From: JBDTCS01 sp039923455
GTDB lineage: Bacteria > Bacteroidota > Ignavibacteria > Palsa-1295
DNA length: 8,097 bases
NCBI GenBank assembly: GCA_039923455.1
Contig: JBDTCS010000143.1
Coordinates: 1-8,097 of the forward strand
Direction: 5' to 3'
In this document: positions 6,718 to 8,097 of the stretch, one piece after another
Position numbering within the stretch: position 1 is the stretch's first letter
Layout of the letters: each line of letters opens with the position of its first letter
Translations under genes and position numbers: made by a program
The notes under the pieces: generated by a model
What the model saw: the letters and a program-made list of their open reading frames with translations, nothing else
Database searches by the model: none
Told to the model about the DNA's origin: nothing

Positions 6718-6737
6718 GCTTGCAAGCGAAAATTTCG
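6718..6737. promoter_or_regulatory. Two short palindromes before the PorV-like gene
   Basis: GCTTGCAAGC (6718-6727) is a perfect 10-bp palindrome, and CGAAAATTTCG (6727-6737) is a second one with an odd centre. Both sit in the 30-bp space between the terminator and the GTG start at 6710. They might form an operator or small hairpin; chance is not excluded. Confidence 0.25.
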
Positions 6738-6740
6738 TGG

Positions 6741-6775
6741 AAAAAAAAAGAAGGGCCGTCACTTGCGGACGGCCC
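6741..6775 (-). terminator. Intrinsic terminator after the DUF1573-cytochrome c gene
   Basis: Read on the minus strand, GGGCCGTC and GACGGCCC form a perfect 8-bp GC-rich stem (6775-6768 with 6760-6753) around a 7-nt loop. A run of TTCTTTTTTTTT (6752-6741) follows directly. It lies 29 bp after the stop at 6804 and separates that gene from the PorV-like/HhH-barrel pair. Confidence 0.92.
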
Positions 6776-6803
6776 CTCTCGTTAGGAAACTCTTGGGGGC
6801 ATG

Positions 6804-7664
6804 TTAGTTGCCGTGTGGAGTCGTGGTCGGTGATGGGTTTGCCGAACCGTTCATTGTCTTCGAACGGCTGATCTCTTTTTTGAATGCGATCATGTACTCG
6901 ACGAGTGACGCAATCTCTTCATCCGAAAGTGGTCCTTTGTACTTCGTAGCAAACGCCGGCATATTCGAGTGCGGCATTCCTGCACTGATGATCTTCGTCC
7001 ACTCTTTTGGAGTGTGCTTGAGCATACCATCGCTCGCAAGCTCTGCACCCGGCTTGCCGTCGGATTTGAGGCCGTGGCAAATACCGCAATCTGCATCGAA
7101 GAGTCGAGCACCAAGTTCGCCCTTGCCTTTATCGACGTGGCACTTAGCACAATCACCCACAAAGAGTCCGTCAAGATGCATCTCCATATTCTTGTGCGCT
7201 GTCTTCGACTTCACAATGCGACCCACGATACGAATGACCTTCTCGGCCTGATCGTGTGAGTTGGAAGTGATGGTGATGATCTTCGTGATAGGGCCTTCGC
7301 CTTTATTATTCGAATCAAACTTTACCTTGAGATGCGAAGTTGCGCCCGGTGCGATTTTCTTGTTATCCATTACGGCCGCTGTGCAACCGCAAGATGGATG
7401 TGCATCGATGATCGTTAGTGTATCGGCACCCGTGTTGTGGATCAGGAAGGTATGCTCGACTATGGTGCCAAGCTCGATATCCTTGAAATCGAAGAGCTCC
7501 TCATCCATTTTGATCTGAGCGTTCTTGCCCGCAGTGCTATCGACACGCAAATGCTTTGCCGCATGCACAGAACTTACCATAGCGGATTTAGGCGACAGCA
7601 TAAAGAGTGTCGCTGCAAATGCTAAAAATGCCAAAGGAACGGCAAATTGTATACGAGATTTCAT
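6804..7664 (-). CDS. Exported DUF1573 domain fused to a two-CXXCH cytochrome c domain
   Basis: A signal peptide or anchor (hydrophobic 7-23, possible cleavage near VHAA at 33-36) places the 286-residue product in the periplasm. Residues about 52-150 form a DUF1573/ASH-like Ig domain: FDFKDIELGTIVEHTF, then NTGADTL, and the characteristic PSCGC at 90-94. The C-terminal part is cytochrome c-like. CAKCH (172-176) and CGICHG (193-198) are two heme c attachment sites, with Met230 and Met235 in GMPHSNMPAF as candidate distal ligands. LSDEEIASLVEYMIAF (247-262) is the typical last helix of class I cytochrome c. Two sites only 16 residues apart before one cytochrome fold suggest a diheme protein, or one site without a heme. 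Its probable role is periplasmic electron transfer; the partner is unknown. ATG at 7664 has no Shine-Dalgarno. A strong terminator follows the stop. Confidence 0.9.
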   Translation of the reverse strand: MKSRIQFAVPLAFLAFAATLFMLSPKSAMVSSVHAAKHLRVDSTAGKNAQIKMDEELFDFKDIELGTIVEHTFLIHNTGADTLTIIDAHPSCGCTAAVMDNKKIAPGATSHLKVKFDSNNKGEGPITKIITITSNSHDQAEKVIRIVGRIVKSKTAHKNMEMHLDGLFVGDCAKCHVDKGKGELGARLFDADCGICHGLKSDGKPGAELASDGMLKHTPKEWTKIISAGMPHSNMPAFATKYKGPLSDEEIASLVEYMIAFKKEISRSKTMNGSANPSPTTTPHGN

Positions 7665-7810
7665 AGCGAATTGACGTTAATTAGAAATTCAAACTTCCCA
7701 ACGGAGGTGCTTTCTACCGTTTGGAAAAACTCGCGGGGTGGCCATAGCAATAGGCCGAATTCCTCAAAGTCCGCGATCAAAAAAGCAACGAGCCTCTTTC
7801 GGTTGCCCAT
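7661..7810 (-). CDS. Candidate 49-residue small protein, overlapping the DUF1573 gene start
   Basis: ATG at 7810-7808 opens a 49-codon frame. Its TGA stop (7663-7661) overlaps the ATG of the DUF1573-cytochrome gene in an ATGA arrangement typical of coupled genes. The product starts MGNRKRLVAFLIADFEEFG and ends LINVNSL. It is rich in Phe and Leu, with a basic N-terminus and no recognisable domain or clear signal peptide. There is no Shine-Dalgarno. A frame of this length can occur by chance in a 239-bp gap, so this is a candidate only; the alternative is that the stretch is 5' leader of the cytochrome gene. Confidence 0.3.
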   Translation of the reverse strand: MGNRKRLVAFLIADFEEFGLLLWPPREFFQTVESTSVGKFEFLINVNSL

Positions 7811-7850
7811 TAACTACATAAAACACGCCTGTTTCGGTTCCGAATTTGCC

Positions 7851-7881
7851 GGGCGGACGCTCACCGCCCTCATTTTTCTTT
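7851..7881 (+). terminator. Terminator-like hairpin on the plus strand, antisense to its neighbours
   Basis: GGGCGG (7851-7856) and CCGCCC (7864-7869) form a perfect 6-bp stem around a 7-nt loop, followed on the plus strand by TCATTTTTCTTT (7870-7881). As an intrinsic terminator it acts on plus-strand transcripts, yet the genes on both sides are on the minus strand. A second perfect inverted repeat, TTCGG-TT-CCGAA, lies at 7833-7844. On the minus strand the stem could still work as a weak stop after the probable tsaB, but no T-tract follows there. Confidence 0.45.
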
Positions 7882-7903
7882 CGGAGGGCATATCGAAGTC
7901 CAT

Positions 7904-8097
7904 TTACACTTTCCCCGGCACAAAATCGGTCACGTAGCGCGGCTCGAGATCATTCAAAGCTTGCCCCATTAGGCCGAGCCCGTCGGTTGCAGTCAGTCTT
8001 GCCAGCCCTTGTAAACTGATCTCGGTTGGATGAACCACAAGAGCTTCGGACTCAAATCTTGGCACAAGCACTTGTGGGGCAAATATTTCCGCAACCG
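7904..8097 (-). CDS. tsaB: Probable TsaB C-terminus (partial, cut by window edge)
   Basis: The minus-strand frame from 8095 gives 63 residues to TAA at 7906-7904; the 5' part lies outside the window. The end reads SLQGLARLTATDGLG, then LEPRYVTDFVPGKV. This resembles the C-terminus of TsaB, where a helix with an LA-L pattern is followed by a P-x-Y-L/V-R/T motif close to the end. TsaB is the non-catalytic partner of TsaD in making the N6-threonylcarbamoyl group of tRNA adenosine 37. The call rests on this short C-terminal resemblance; no TsaB N-terminal motif is visible. That the frame is a real gene end is more certain than its name. Confidence 0.5.
   Translation of the reverse strand, partial: VAEIFAPQVLVPRFESEALVVHPTEISLQGLARLTATDGLGLMGQALNDLEPRYVTDFVPGKV

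Noticed and set aside
7647..7937. Plus-strand 96-codon frame opposite the cytochrome start and the probable tsaB end
   Set aside because: It starts at TTG, runs antisense through coding sequence and contains the terminator-like hairpin; its composition is that of a shadow frame.

Overview
The window reads as a chromosomal piece from a Gram-negative bacterium of the Fibrobacteres-Chlorobi-Bacteroidetes group, most likely near the Chlorobi/Ignavibacteria/Kapabacteria lineages. The grounds are a protein with a FlgD-like or type IX secretion (T9SS) type A C-terminal domain, a PorV/PorQ-type outer-membrane protein, a helix-hairpin-helix plus beta-barrel protein of the kind common in that group, a DUF1573 domain fused to cytochrome c, and few Shine-Dalgarno sites. 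Base composition looks close to 50% GC and uniform. I see no mobile element, CRISPR array, rRNA or tRNA.

The first third is on the plus strand. A putative lipoprotein with a charged, coiled-coil-like middle and a C-terminal beta-barrel (7-1032) is followed by a 186-bp leader and the ribosome-assembly GTPase Der (1219-2529). Der converges, across a 38-bp spacer, with a minus-strand run that fills the rest of the window.

The minus-strand run, in transcription order, is: the 3' end of a probable tsaB (8097-7904); a possible 49-codon small ORF (7810-7661) whose stop overlaps the next start; a DUF1573-cytochrome c fusion (7664-6804) closed by a strong intrinsic terminator (6775-6741); a two-gene outer-membrane unit, PorV-like (6710-5829) and HhH/beta-barrel (5835-3772), overlapping by 7 bp; a 388-bp gap with a strong hairpin; and a secreted Ig-like protein with a T9SS/FlgD-like tail (3383-2568).

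Apart from der and tsaB, every gene encodes an exported or outer-membrane product. The PorV-like/HhH-barrel pair is probably co-translated, and the sorting-domain protein could be a T9SS client, though no T9SS core component is in the window. The least understood parts are the HhH-barrel pair, the diheme DUF1573 fusion, and the structured non-coding gap at 3384-3771. I found nothing that amounts to a demonstrable new defence or mobile system. The items worth a second look are the envelope proteins, the small ORF, the RNA hairpins, a stop-codon tandem duplication and a strong local excess of GATC.
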